A stretch of 64,000 nucleotides of DNA from Tuctoria greenei (GCA_036927565.1 JAYESD010000002.1:225329605-225393604); one strand, 5' to 3'. Shown: positions 33,477 through 43,720, counted from the stretch's first letter. Notes: generated by a model not told the origin, from the letters alone. Translations and numbers: made by a program.

Positions 33477-35891
33477 ATGTCGGACATGAAGGAAGTCCAG
33501 AAAATCAACAACCAGGAAGAGATGAACAATGACAAGCACCAAAAGCTTGAAAAGTATCTCGAAGCCATTCAAGACTTCAATGATGATGATGATGAGACAT
33601 TGGAGCTGAAAGCACTGCTCCGAAAGAAAGCACTTTCCAAAGGGAAAGCTAAAGTTGAAGAAAAGAAGAAGGGGAGTAGTCACACCGACTACTCCCGATA
33701 TCCTTTTAATTATGACCGTTTAAATTCTAACAGCAGTCATTATCTATCCATTCCTCTCGGAAAGGCCCCACACTTCGATGGGAGTGATTACTCCATGTGG
33801 AGGCAAAACATGAAGATGCACTTGATTTCCCTTAACCCAAGTTTATGGCATATTGTGTGCACAGGAATAAACATCCCTGATGACGATGAAGAACTCACGC
33901 CAAGTCAAGAGCAAGCCATCCACAGGAATGCCCAAGCCGCAGCCGTTATCACCTCATCTCTAAGTAGAGATGAATTCACAAAGGTGGACGGATTGGAAAT
34001 TGCCAAAGAAATCTGGGACACACTACAGACAGCACATGAAGGTGACCGGCATGTGCGGGAGGCAAAGATTGAAATGATTGAAGGCGAACTAGGAAGGTTC
34101 GCGATTGAGGAAGATGAATCTCCCCAGGACATGTACAACAGACTGAAGACTCTTGTGAACAAGGTTCGATCGTATGGTAGCAAAAAGTGGAATGACCACG
34201 AGGTTGTAAAGCTCATCCTTAGAGCCTTTATGCCTCGCAACGTCACACTCTGCTCTATGATCCGAGAAAGTCCCGGGTACAAGAAAATGACTCCGGATGA
34301 ACTGCTTGGCAAAATCATCAACTTTGAGATGATGGAGAAGCAAGCCAAGCACGTCAAAGAAATAGCTGACCTCACATCGGCCAAGAAGAAGGGAGTTGCC
34401 TTAAAATCCACACTCAAACCTCTATCCAAAGAAGCAAGAGAAGCTCAGTTTGAGGAGGACAGTGATGATGAAAGCAGCGAGCTGGACGAAGAAGATATGA
34501 TTTTGTTCATGAAGAAGTTCAAAAGAATTATGAAGAAAAGACAAGGAACAAAATCGAGTGAAGGAAAATACAAGGAGAAGACAAAGCCGAAGATGAGGCG
34601 GGCATGCTATAATTGTGGTGAGTACAATCACTTCATAGTTGATTGCCCATATGAGGACAACAAGAAGAAGAGTAAAGAGTCCAAGCCTCAACCGAAAAAG
34701 TTCTTCAAGAAGAAGAAACAAGCTGAACAAGCACACATCGGAAAGGAGTGGGACTCAAACGATGAGTCCTCATCGTCCGATGAAGAAGAAATGGCTAGCA
34801 TAGCCATTGAAAGCATGCCCAAGAAACCCACACTCTTCCACACGCTCGGTGCAAAGAAGGCAAATGGAACTTGCCTCATGGCTAAGGAAGGTAAACGCAA
34901 GGTAAACATCAAAACCCCTTTCTTGCATTCTTACTCAAGTGATGATGATCTAGACAGTGATGATGAAGATATGCTAATTGGTTTAGATAGAAAAACTGCT
35001 GCAAAAATGAAATTCTTGCTTAACCAACTTATTGAGAAGGAAGAGCTAATTGATCGTCAAGAAGACATGATTATCTCCCAAAAGGAGAAGCATGTCGAAC
35101 TTGACAATCTTCTAGTTCTTGAAAAGGAGAAAAATCACTCACTAGAGCTTGAGCTAGCTTCAAGCAAGAAAACTTGCTTGGAGTTAACCAACTCAAATGT
35201 TGCAATCAAGAATCAACTTGATGACCAAATCAAGGTCAACAAGATCCTTGAAGTGCAGGTTGAGTCACTCAAGCTTAGTGAACCTTCCTCCTCTTCAACC
35301 CTACCTTCTCAACCCACTTTAACTAATATCGCTCATGTTTGCAAATGTGATAAAACTAACACCAGGTTGAAGGAAAATCCTACCTCCACGAAGGACAAAA
35401 ATCCTACCCAATGTGTAATATTTGACAAGGAGAGGATCAACTATGCACGTAGTGCATATTTGGTCCAAAGACCTCCAAATGTCAAGTATGGCATTGGTTA
35501 CTCTTGTGATGGAAAGCAAAGAGCTGGAAATCATAAGAATAACAAGGGAAGGATCACCTTTGTGAAGGGAGGACCCTCACAACCTGGTAACTCGAAAACT
35601 AAAAATCTGAACTCTCATGAAAATCGGACTAGTCCGGTTGTGGTCCGGACAAGTCCGGTCATCCGGACAAGTCCGGTCACACAGACTAGTCCGACCCATA
35701 ATCAACAGCAACTTCTGTTTAAAACATTTGATGCCTCCTATGTTTTAATGAAAAATAATGTTGGTAAAGTGTATGCTTATTATGCTGGGCCACGCCATGG
35801 GAACACAAAATCCCATGTGTGGGTGCCCAAATGTATCGTTACTAACCTCCAAGGACCCAAGCAAGCTTGGGTACCTAAAACCAAGGCGTAA
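33477..35891 (+). CDS. Copia D gag polyprotein (intact)
   Basis: This is the RNA-packaging capsid/nucleocapsid precursor, 804 residues from ATG 33477 (MSDMKEVQKINNQEE). The frame is open seven codons further upstream, but no ATG lies there. A charged, coiled-coil leader precedes the copia gag domain (HFDGSDYSMWRQNMKMHL near residue 100, then EIWDTLQTAHEGD and LGRFAIEEDESPQDMYNRL). A lysine-rich region leads to one CCHC knuckle, CYNCGEYNHFIVDC, at about residue 377. Acidic serine clusters (NDESSSSDEEE) and a long predicted coiled coil follow. Near the C-terminus (35625-35693) four CGGAC-WW-GTCCG words are translated in frame as an RTSPV-type repeat. It ends at TAA 35889-35891. Pol lies in another frame. 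Confidence 0.92.
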   Translation: MSDMKEVQKINNQEEMNNDKHQKLEKYLEAIQDFNDDDDETLELKALLRKKALSKGKAKVEEKKKGSSHTDYSRYPFNYDRLNSNSSHYLSIPLGKAPHFDGSDYSMWRQNMKMHLISLNPSLWHIVCTGINIPDDDEELTPSQEQAIHRNAQAAAVITSSLSRDEFTKVDGLEIAKEIWDTLQTAHEGDRHVREAKIEMIEGELGRFAIEEDESPQDMYNRLKTLVNKVRSYGSKKWNDHEVVKLILRAFMPRNVTLCSMIRESPGYKKMTPDELLGKIINFEMMEKQAKHVKEIADLTSAKKKGVALKSTLKPLSKEAREAQFEEDSDDESSELDEEDMILFMKKFKRIMKKRQGTKSSEGKYKEKTKPKMRRACYNCGEYNHFIVDCPYEDNKKKSKESKPQPKKFFKKKKQAEQAHIGKEWDSNDESSSSDEEEMASIAIESMPKKPTLFHTLGAKKANGTCLMAKEGKRKVNIKTPFLHSYSSDDDLDSDDEDMLIGLDRKTAAKMKFLLNQLIEKEELIDRQEDMIISQKEKHVELDNLLVLEKEKNHSLELELASSKKTCLELTNSNVAIKNQLDDQIKVNKILEVQVESLKLSEPSSSSTLPSQPTLTNIAHVCKCDKTNTRLKENPTSTKDKNPTQCVIFDKERINYARSAYLVQRPPNVKYGIGYSCDGKQRAGNHKNNKGRITFVKGGPSQPGNSKTKNLNSHENRTSPVVVRTSPVIRTSPVTQTSPTHNQQQLLFKTFDASYVLMKNNVGKVYAYYAGPRHGNTKSHVWVPKCIVTNLQGPKQAWVPKTKA
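35625..35693 (+). repeat. LTR-type palindromes inside the D gag coding sequence
   Basis: Four copies at 35625-35636, 35646-35657, 35664-35675 and 35682-35693, the last with one change in the left arm (CAGAC). Start-to-start distances are 21, 18 and 18 bases, all multiples of three, so each is read as R/Q-T-S-P followed by V, V, V and T. Confidence 0.95.
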
Positions 35892-35892
35892 T

Positions 35893-38800
35893 TTGTTTTT
35901 GCAGGCCTACTCCTCCGGTGGATCCAAATGGGTGCTAGACAGTGGATGCACCAACCACATGACCGGAGAAAGGAGGATGTTTGTGGAGTATGAAGTGAAC
36001 CAGGACCCAAACGAAGGCATCTACTTTGGGGATAAAAGTCAAGGAAGGGTCCTCGGTACCGGTAAAATTGCAATATCCTCTGAACATACTCTTTCGCATG
36101 TTTTACACGTTGAATCTTTAGATTATAACCTGCTGTCCATATCTCAGTTATGTGACAAAGGTTATAATTGTCTGTTTACTAACGAGGGTGTGACCGTCTC
36201 AAGGAGAAGTGATGGTTCCGTTGCATTCAAGGGTATGTTGAAGGGAAAGCTTTATCTTGTTAACTTCAACAAGGATAAAGCTGAACTCGACACATGCTTG
36301 ATTGCAAAAACCAACATGGGTTGGCTGTGGCATAGACGGCTAGCACATGTTGGTATGAGGAACCTTCAAAAACTCCTCAAGGGCGATCACATCCGAGGTT
36401 TGAAAGATGTTGTGTTTGAGAAAGACAGGCCTTGTAGCGCGTGCCAAGCAGGAAAGCAAGTTGGAGCACAACATCCCGCGAAGAACATCATGACCACGAC
36501 AAGACCGCTCGAACTACTTCATATGGACCTCTTCGGTCCAATTGCTTACATAAGCATAGGCGGTAACAAATACGGTTTAGTCATTATTGATGATTTTTCC
36601 CGCTTCACTTGGGTGTTCTTTTTGCATGACAAGTCAGAAACACAAGGAACACTCAAGAAATTCTTCAAGCGAGCGCAAAACGAGTTCTCACTGTCAATCA
36701 AGAGTATTCGGAGTGACAACGGCACGGAGTTCAAGAACATACAAGTGGAGGAGTACCTTGATGAGGAAGGAATCAAGCACGAATTCTCAGCACCATACTC
36801 TCCACAACAAAACGGAGTTGCCGAAAGGAAGAACCGAACGCTCATAGAGATGGCAAGAACAATGCTCGATGAATACAAGACTTCGGATCGATTTTGGGCG
36901 GAAGCAATCAACACCGCTTGCCATGCCACAAATCGACTCTACCTTCATCGACTACTAAAGAAGACTCCCTATGAGCTACTCACCGGTAACAAACCGAACA
37001 TTTCATATTTTCGAGTTTTCGGTTCTCCTTGCTATATTTTGAACAAGAAGCCCAGGACTTCAAAGTTCGCTTCGAAGTCCGATGAAGGTTTCTTGCTTGG
37101 TTATGATTCGAACACTTACGCCTATCGTGTTTTCAACAAGGCCTCCGGACTTGTTGAAATGGCACGTGACGTAGTGTTCGATGAAACTAATGGCTCCCAA
37201 AAGGAGCAAGTTGATCAATGTGAATTAGGTAAAGAGGAAGCCCCCTATCAAGCAATAAAGAGGATGGCTCTAGGCGAAGTACGACCACAAGAGTCATCGG
37301 CACAAATACAAGAGGAAAGTGAACCACAAGAGGAGATCAACAATCAAGGGGGAGCCTCGATACAAGATCAATCACAAGAATATGAACATGATCAACAAAT
37401 CAACGAGGACAACAACTCAGGGGGAGAAGAAGATGAACACCAACATACGACCCCCCAAGTGCCACACCCAAGAGTACACCAATGCATTCAAAGGGATCAT
37501 CCAATCGACAACATCATCAGCGACATCCAAAAGGGAGTAACCACCAGATCTCGTATAGCAAATTTCTGTGAACATTACTCGTTTGTCTCCTTTTTGGAAC
37601 CCCGCAGGACTGAGGATGCATTGAAGGATCCGAACTGGGTGGTGGCAATGCAAGAAGAGTTGAACAACTTCAAGAGAAACGAGGTTTGGGAACTTGTGGA
37701 AAGACCCAATGCAAACATAGTCGGCACCAAGTGGGTCTTCCGCAACAAACAAGACGAACACGGGGTGGTGACAAGAAACAAGGCACGACTTGTGGCCAAA
37801 GGTTACTCACAAGTCGAAGGTTTGGATTTTGATGAGACTTTTGCTCCAGTAGCTAGGCTTGAATCAATTAGAATATTACTTGCATATGCTACTCATCATG
37901 ATTTCAAGCTGTACCAAATGGACGTGAAAAGCGCCTTCCTCAACGGACCAATCAAGGAAGAGGTGTACGTGGAGCAACCACCCGGATTTGAAGATGAAGA
38001 GTTCCCCGACCACGTGTATAAACTGCGTAAGGCTCTCTATGGCCTCAAACAAGCTCCTAGAGCTTGGTATGAGTGTCTTAGAGATTTTCTAATTGATAAT
38101 GGCTTTCAAATTGGCAAAGTAGACTATACATTATTCACAAAAAATCTGGATAATGATCTTTTTATTTGCCAAATCTATGTTGATGATATAATTTTCGGAT
38201 CAACTAACCAATCTTTCTGTGAAGAGTTTAGTAAAATTATGACAGACAGATTTGAAATGTCAATGATGGGAGAATTGAAGTACTTCTTGGGATTCCAAGT
38301 GCGGCAACAAAGAGAAGGAACATTCATAAGCCAAACCAAGTACACACAGGACATCCTCAAGAAGTTTGGGATGGACAAGGCAAAGCCCATAAAGACTCCC
38401 ATGGCAACGAATGGCCACTTGGATCTCAATGAAGATGGACCGAGCGTCGACCAAAAGGTATATCGCTCCATGATTGGATCCTTACTATACTTATGTGCAT
38501 CTAGGCCAGATATTATGTTGAGTGTATGTTTGTGTGCAAGATTTCAAGCCAACCCTAAGGAATGTCACTTGACAGCCGTAAAGAGAATCCTAAGATATTT
38601 AGTTCATACACCCAACCTTGGTCTTTGGTACCCAAAAGGCTCAAAATTCAATCTCATTGGGTACTCCGATGCAGATTATGCTGGGTGCAAAGTTGATAGA
38701 AAAAGCACTTCCGGCACTTGCCAATTCCTAGGAAGATCCTTAGTTTCTTGGTCATCCAAGAAACAGAATTCCATTGCATTATCCACAGCCGAAGCGGAGT

Positions 38801-39129
38801 ATGTTGCAGCCGGGAGTTGTTGTGCACAACTCTTGTGGATGCGACAAACTCTAAGGGACTACGGTTACAATATGAACCGTATTCCTCTCCTTTGTGATAA
38901 TGAGAGTGCCATTAAAATAGCCCACAATCCAGTTGAACACTCTAGGACTAAACACATTGACATAAGACACCATTTTTTGAGAGACCATTCCATGAAAGGA
39001 GACATATCCATCTCTCATGTCAATACCCAAAAACAATTGGCCGACATATTCACCAAGCCACTTGATGAAAAACGTTTTTGCGAACTCCGAAATGAGCTAA
39101 ACATTCTTGATTCTCGGAGTGTGGCTTGA
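35893..39129 (+). CDS. Copia D pol polyprotein: protease, integrase, RT, RNase H (intact)
   Basis: The replication and integration enzymes. The frame is open from about 35758, overlapping the end of gag in a different frame; recognisable pol sequence starts after the gag stop at about 35893, so the given start is approximate. Domains in order: protease (WVLDSGCTNHMTG, 35930), integrase zinc region (LWHRRLAHVGMRNL...CSACQAGK), catalytic core (LVIIDDFSRFTW, RSDNGTEFKN, SPQQNGVAERKNR), reverse transcriptase (NFKRNEVWELV, QMDVKSAFLNG, YVDD at 38176-38187), and RNase H (YSDADYAGCKVDRKSTSG, STAEAEYVAAG), ending with RTKHIDIRHHFLRDH and LADIFTKPLDEKRF. I see no internal stop over 1,070 codons. How gag and pol are joined in translation (frameshift, splicing or an error) is open. 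Confidence 0.93.
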   Translation: MFLQAYSSGGSKWVLDSGCTNHMTGERRMFVEYEVNQDPNEGIYFGDKSQGRVLGTGKIAISSEHTLSHVLHVESLDYNLLSISQLCDKGYNCLFTNEGVTVSRRSDGSVAFKGMLKGKLYLVNFNKDKAELDTCLIAKTNMGWLWHRRLAHVGMRNLQKLLKGDHIRGLKDVVFEKDRPCSACQAGKQVGAQHPAKNIMTTTRPLELLHMDLFGPIAYISIGGNKYGLVIIDDFSRFTWVFFLHDKSETQGTLKKFFKRAQNEFSLSIKSIRSDNGTEFKNIQVEEYLDEEGIKHEFSAPYSPQQNGVAERKNRTLIEMARTMLDEYKTSDRFWAEAINTACHATNRLYLHRLLKKTPYELLTGNKPNISYFRVFGSPCYILNKKPRTSKFASKSDEGFLLGYDSNTYAYRVFNKASGLVEMARDVVFDETNGSQKEQVDQCELGKEEAPYQAIKRMALGEVRPQESSAQIQEESEPQEEINNQGGASIQDQSQEYEHDQQINEDNNSGGEEDEHQHTTPQVPHPRVHQCIQRDHPIDNIISDIQKGVTTRSRIANFCEHYSFVSFLEPRRTEDALKDPNWVVAMQEELNNFKRNEVWELVERPNANIVGTKWVFRNKQDEHGVVTRNKARLVAKGYSQVEGLDFDETFAPVARLESIRILLAYATHHDFKLYQMDVKSAFLNGPIKEEVYVEQPPGFEDEEFPDHVYKLRKALYGLKQAPRAWYECLRDFLIDNGFQIGKVDYTLFTKNLDNDLFICQIYVDDIIFGSTNQSFCEEFSKIMTDRFEMSMMGELKYFLGFQVRQQREGTFISQTKYTQDILKKFGMDKAKPIKTPMATNGHLDLNEDGPSVDQKVYRSMIGSLLYLCASRPDIMLSVCLCARFQANPKECHLTAVKRILRYLVHTPNLGLWYPKGSKFNLIGYSDADYAGCKVDRKSTSGTCQFLGRSLVSWSSKKQNSIALSTAEAEYVAAGSCCAQLLWMRQTLRDYGYNMNRIPLLCDNESAIKIAHNPVEHSRTKHIDIRHHFLRDHSMKGDISISHVNTQKQLADIFTKPLDEKRFCELRNELNILDSRSVA

Positions 39130-40112
39130 AAATTTGCACACCTGTATGATTGCTTCAAAATATTGATTGAATTGTGAAAATCATCCCTCTTCATTTTTCT
39201 CTCGAAAAACTATGTCAATTATTAGATCTTGATGAATATTTGATCATAGTATGATTGTTGTTTGCTTACTGGTCAAATTCATCAAGATTGTTTGATTTGT
39301 TTTGCCTCTCTACCCTCAATTATTGGACCTTCAAATATATATGAATGGGCTAGGTTACTCCTTCCTGGTGACCACGGACAAGTCCGTGGTTACCCGGACT
39401 AGTCCGCAATTGCAGACTAGTCCGCAGTGTGCCGGTTAGGACGGACTAGTCCGACAGACCACGGACTAGTCCGATTTAGGTTTCTGGAGGACTTCGGACT
39501 AGTCCGGTCTTGTCCGGACTTGTCCAATTTTTCGTGTCCATAACCCTAGCCGCCACCAAACCCTAATCCCTTCACCCCACACTCTCCCCCAAGCTTTCTC
39601 TCTCTTGCGCTCGAGCTCCCAAGGCGAACCCTTGATTCCTCCGTCGAAAAGCCTCAATCTTGGGCGGAGATCACGCTTGAAGACTCGGGGATTGAAGTTA
39701 GCGGACAAGTCCAGCCTCCAACCCCCACATTTTCAAGCTTCCTTGGATTTCTTGGTAAATTTTCCTCAAAACCCTAAGAAATCACAAATTTCTTTATTGC
39801 TTATCGTTTGGCCTAGCATTCTTCACTAGTTGCATGTCCAGTTGATGTACTATGTGTATGCTAGACTAGTTATTTCATTAGGGATCAATTTTTATCCAGT
39901 TTGTTAGGTTTTTGCGGATGAACACCGGACTAGTCTGGTCCAGGTACGGACAAGTCCGGTCCCCCGAACTAGTCCGTGCCTGTGCACCGGACAAGTCCGT
40001 TGTTTCTGAACCAAAACCTAATTCTTTAATTCCCTACTGCCTTCCATTGCCATCTTACCTCACCAATACCTTGTATAACTTGTCTTTTCTCTTGATCACT
40101 CATTCTCAGATC
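39130..40112 (+). other. Copia D spacer between pol and third ORF, palindrome-rich
   Basis: A non-coding stretch holding about twelve CGGAC-WW-GTCCG-like words in three groups: 39370-39524, 39703-39716 and 39924-39996. It could serve as a leader or intron for the third ORF. I see no TATA box that I would defend. Confidence 0.75.
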
Positions 40113-41662
40113 ATGTCGAGCTCCGACAACGAAATCTCTGATTTCGAGGCCGAGTTGGACCACGAGGTGGCACCTCGGTCCTCGACGGGTCTTGGCAAGA
40201 AACGCCAAGAGAGACCCTCCGAGCCTGTTCCCTCACCTCCCCAGGTTCGGAGGAAGGTGTGTGTCAAGAAGCCTGCCTCGAAGGCTGCTACTCCCTCAAG
40301 TGGCCTTCGCCAAGCTAAAGGGAAGGGCAAGGGGGTTGCCACAGGGCCTGTTGGGCCCCTGAAGCTGCATACTCCCAGAGAAGGAGTCCGGGACCCCAAT
40401 GAGGAAAGATTCAATGGCAAGGGCAGCGATGTGGCCATGAAGCTGAGAAGTGTGGATTACTATGCAAGGCCCAAGCAAGCAGCTGATGGCAGATTCTGGT
40501 CAAATTTCCATGCTGACTTCTACAAGCTGGTCTACTTGCCGATGAAGACCCCGGTGGTGCGCAGTCAATGGATTGACTGGGCCCACCTTGAGAAGAGGAA
40601 ATGTGCAGCTTTTGATGAAGTGATACAAGCTGCAGAGAGACATGGGCTGAAGGATCTGTTTGCTTTCAGGTACAATTGGAATGATGAAGTGATTGCACAA
40701 TTCTATGCAATGTGCCACTTCTCAGGCAAAGACGAAGAAAGTGTGACTTGGATGACTCATGGATCCAAGTATTCCATCACTCAAGAAGAGTTTGCCCGCC
40801 TGCTGCATCTTGACTCTGAGGGACATGACCACCTCATTATCCACAACATTGGGGTCATTGAGAGGGATGGAATGAAGTTCATGTATGAGCCCACCTCCAA
40901 GTATGTCCCTCCCTCCACAAAGAACATGAAGCCCTTCTTTGTGGTCCTCAACAGAGTCCTCAGAAAGACGATTGCTCCCAAGGATGGGGATGCAGGGAGT
41001 GTGCAAGGCTACCTCCGGACCCTGATGAGGGTCATCAGCAAGAAAAGGCAATTCGATGTTGCAGACTATATCTGGAATGATATGGTCAATATCTCAAGTA
41101 CCCCCAACCGATCCTGTGGCTATGCCCCTTACTTGATGTTCATGATTGAGAAGGTCACAGGGATCGAGTTTGTGAAGGATGTGGAGCACACTCCACTGAG
41201 GCCTCAGAAGCCTCAGTCCGTGAGTGTCCAGGCTGCTCCATCGCCGGCCTCAAGCCCTGAGGCACCGGCAAGGCAAGAAGAAGCTGCTAGGGCTACTCCT
41301 CCCTCCAGGGAAGCCCCTCAGAAAGGATCCTCAAGTACTTGGCTGCAATTTTCTCCTCATGCAAGAAAACTGAAGTGAAGCTTCACAAGCTAAATCAGAA
41401 GAGGAAGGAGGACATGAGATACATAAAAGCCAATGTGAAGCAACTGAGTGAGAAGCTGGAGATCAATCCAATTGGATCTCCAGTACTTTCTGAAGATTCT
41501 GATCCAGACATCACCGAGCTCAGCCCCTTGACTCCTTCCGAGCTTGCCTATTTTGGCATTGGGGGCTCGAGCAGCTCCGCTCCTCCTCCTACCTCTCAAC
41601 CTCGTCAAGCTGAAAGCGATGAAGACGATGAAGACGACGAGAGGACTGACAGCGAAGAGTGA
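40113..41662 (+). pseudogene. Copia D third ORF (env-position, plant transposon-protein-like), one frameshift
   Basis: The likely start is ATG 40113 (MSSSDNEISDFEAELDHE). A basic, proline- and serine-rich leader precedes a conserved domain with RSQWIDWAHLEKRKCAAF, ERHGLKDLFAFRYNWNDEVI, VTWMTHGSKYSITQEEFARL, FVVLNRVLRKTIAPKDGDAG, DVADYIWNDMVNISSTPNR and CGYAPYLMFMIEK. This matches what I know as the putative plant transposon protein family. Frame 3 ends at 41378. A one-base shift near 41335 is needed to reach the conserved C-terminal block (LAAIFSSCKK, coiled coil, acidic DEDDEDDERTDSEE tail) ending at 41662. The same block order is seen in element F. There is no signal peptide or membrane segment, so an envelope role is not supported. 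Confidence 0.78.
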
Positions 41663-42118
41663 AGCCCTAGGACCTTCCTCTCTCTCTTTTTGGTGTCTTG
41701 ATGCCAAAGGGGCAGAGATTGAGGGGGAGTCTCTAGTCTAAGCTTTAGCTAAATAGGATGCGAGGAGAGAGCTCTCTATGTTTTTTAATTGTGATTGTAT
41801 TTGCTTAACTCTCTTTTCATACCATGTTTGGTCCTGTGATGAATTGCTCAATTAATTTGCAAGTGTGTGATGAAATCTGAGTTTTTGCTCCTGAAGTGCC
41901 ATATTCACTTGATATTAGTTGGTAAATGAAAATTCTGTCATTCTTAATGCATTCATGCTCTTAGTATGCATCCCACCATAAAGAATGCACATATGAATAA
42001 TTATCTTGTTGCCTGATGCATTTTTGAGTCATATGTGCATACTTTATGAAAATCTCATTTTATACCTCATTTTGTGAAATCTCAATTGGTTGTCATCAAT
42101 CACCAAAAAGGGGGAGAT
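41663..42118 (+). other. Copia D 3' non-coding region and polypurine tract
   Basis: The stretch from the third ORF to the LTR contains a CAAAGGGGCAGAGATTGAGGGGGAGT block (about 41706-41731, a possible extra tract) and the functional-position tract AAAAAGGGGGAGAT at 42105-42118. Confidence 0.75.
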
Positions 42119-43720
42119 TGAAAGTGCATCTAGGACTCCCTTGTGGGTTTTGGATGATTTATGACAAGCAATTGGGATCTTAATCCTTTTGTTGAGATGA
42201 ATGCAGGAAAATGATGAAAAATGAGCAAAATGCCAAAAAGAGGGAAATTAAGAAGGAGAATGAATTTGAGCTCAAGAAGAGGAAATTAAGAAGGAGAATG
42301 AATTTGAGCTCAAGAAGAAGAAATTAGTAGATTAGTATATATGGAGTGTGTTAAGGAAACACACCCAAGAGCTCAATCTCATTTAATCACACACACACAA
42401 TGCACAAAGCTATACAGGACCGGACTAGTCCGCTATCAGCCGGACTAGTCCGATATCACATTCTGCACAAGATCGGACAAGTCCGGTCTCCACCGGACTA
42501 GTCCGATATCTTTCTGTTCCACTTCGGACTAGTCCTCCCCAGTGCGGACTAGTCCTCAACACAATGCACAAGTCACTAGATCGGACAAGTCCGGTCACCA
42601 CCGGACTAGTCCGATACCCTTTCTGATCCACTTCGGACAAGTCCGGTGTTTACACGGACTAGTCCGATATACACTCTGATCTAAATCGGACAAGTCCTCC
42701 AAGAGCGGACTTGTCGTTCTAAACACTTAGGGTTTCACAGGTCCGGACAAGTCCGATGGCAACCGGACAAGTCCGAAGATTTCCAGCAGCGAAATCGGAC
42801 AAGTCCGTTTTTCAATCGGGCTAGTCCGATATTCCTGGACACTTAGGGTTTGCTTCACACAGCACACCGGACTAGTCCGGTCACCTCCACGGACTAGTCC
42901 GATATTTCTGAACCCTAACGGTAACTTTCAGAAACCCCATATAAATAGAGGTGCACGGCCCACTTTTAACCTCTGTCGAACCCTAGCGCCGTCACACCTC
43001 CCAAGAGACTCAAAAACCATCTCTCTCCACGAAGTTAAGTGAAAAATCAATCAATCCATTGAAGATCACTTCTAGATCATTGGAGAGGCACTTGGCACAC
43101 GATTGAGCTCTTGGTTTGAATCTCTAACACACTCTTGCATCTCAATTTGTATATTTCGAAGTGTGTTATTGGTGGTTTTGAAACTTGTAATCAAGGGAGC
43201 TCTCAACTTGTGAGATCGCCCCTTCAACTTGGTGATTTACCCCTGTGTGATTAGTGGAAGAGGATTGGCCTTCGTGGCGATCCGACGAGGGAAGGGTTGG
43301 TGAAGACCCGGTCCTTTTGTGGGCTCCTCAACGTGGATGTAGGCTGCCTTCGTGGTAACCGAACCACGGGATAAATCTTGTGTCTTGTTCGTTTGTGTTC
43401 ATCATTCTAGTTGATCAACATTATCTAGGGTTTGATTCATTTTGTTGAATTCAAGTTAAATAGTTGAACAAGAATCATACTTGCAATAAAACTTAGCATA
43501 CAACTATTGAACTGTCATTGAAGTTTATATTTCCGCTGCAAACGACAACGAAACAATCAAATTGACCTAACTTGATCAACCTAGCCCGTGAAATCCGGAC
43601 TAGTCTGCACTTTACCGGACTAGTCCGATATATCTGGATTTGACCTTTTTGTTGAAGTGCTACAGGAACCGAGAAAATCAAGAAGGCCTATTCACCCCCC
43701 CCCCTCTAGGCCTACATTCA
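42119..43720 (+). repeat. Copia D 3' LTR (1602 bp)
   Basis: It pairs with 31852-33423. It carries one extra 32-base block near 42775-42806, bounded by CGGACAAGTCCG copies. It has a palindrome cluster at 42421-42902 and a pair at 43595-43630. The C run is 10 bases. Confidence 0.95.
42421..42902. repeat. Palindrome cluster in D 3' LTR
   Basis: The same array as in the 5' LTR plus one additional CGGACAAGTCCG unit, about eighteen copies. Confidence 0.92.

Larger units (their letters stand above)
31852..43720 (+). mobile_element. Opie/Ji-like SIRE-type Copia retrotransposon D (11.9 kb, young, near-intact)
   Basis: A complete plus-strand Ty1/copia element. It has LTRs 31852-33423 and 42119-43720, a perfect TGGTATCAGAGC primer site, gag (33477-35891), pol (about 35893-39129), a palindrome-rich spacer, a third ORF (40113-41662, one frameshift) and a polypurine tract ending at 42118. 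The LTRs differ by fewer than about ten substitutions by eye, a two-base difference in the poly-C run, and one 32-base block. It is the youngest element here and the only one with long uninterrupted gag and pol. It sits inside the RNase H region of element E with an AAATG duplication. The third ORF in env position suits the SIRE/Maximus lineage. Confidence 0.95.

Noticed and set aside
33905..34429. Minus-strand open frame of 174 codons inside D gag
   Set aside because: Shadow of the intact gag on the other strand.
39912..40112. Upstream extension of the D third ORF
   Set aside because: The 67 extra codons run through palindromes and are not seen in element F; ATG 40113 opens a sequence of expected composition.
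40113..41662. D third ORF as a true retroviral envelope gene
   Set aside because: No signal peptide, membrane segment or cysteine-rich surface pattern; it matches a plant transposon-associated protein instead.
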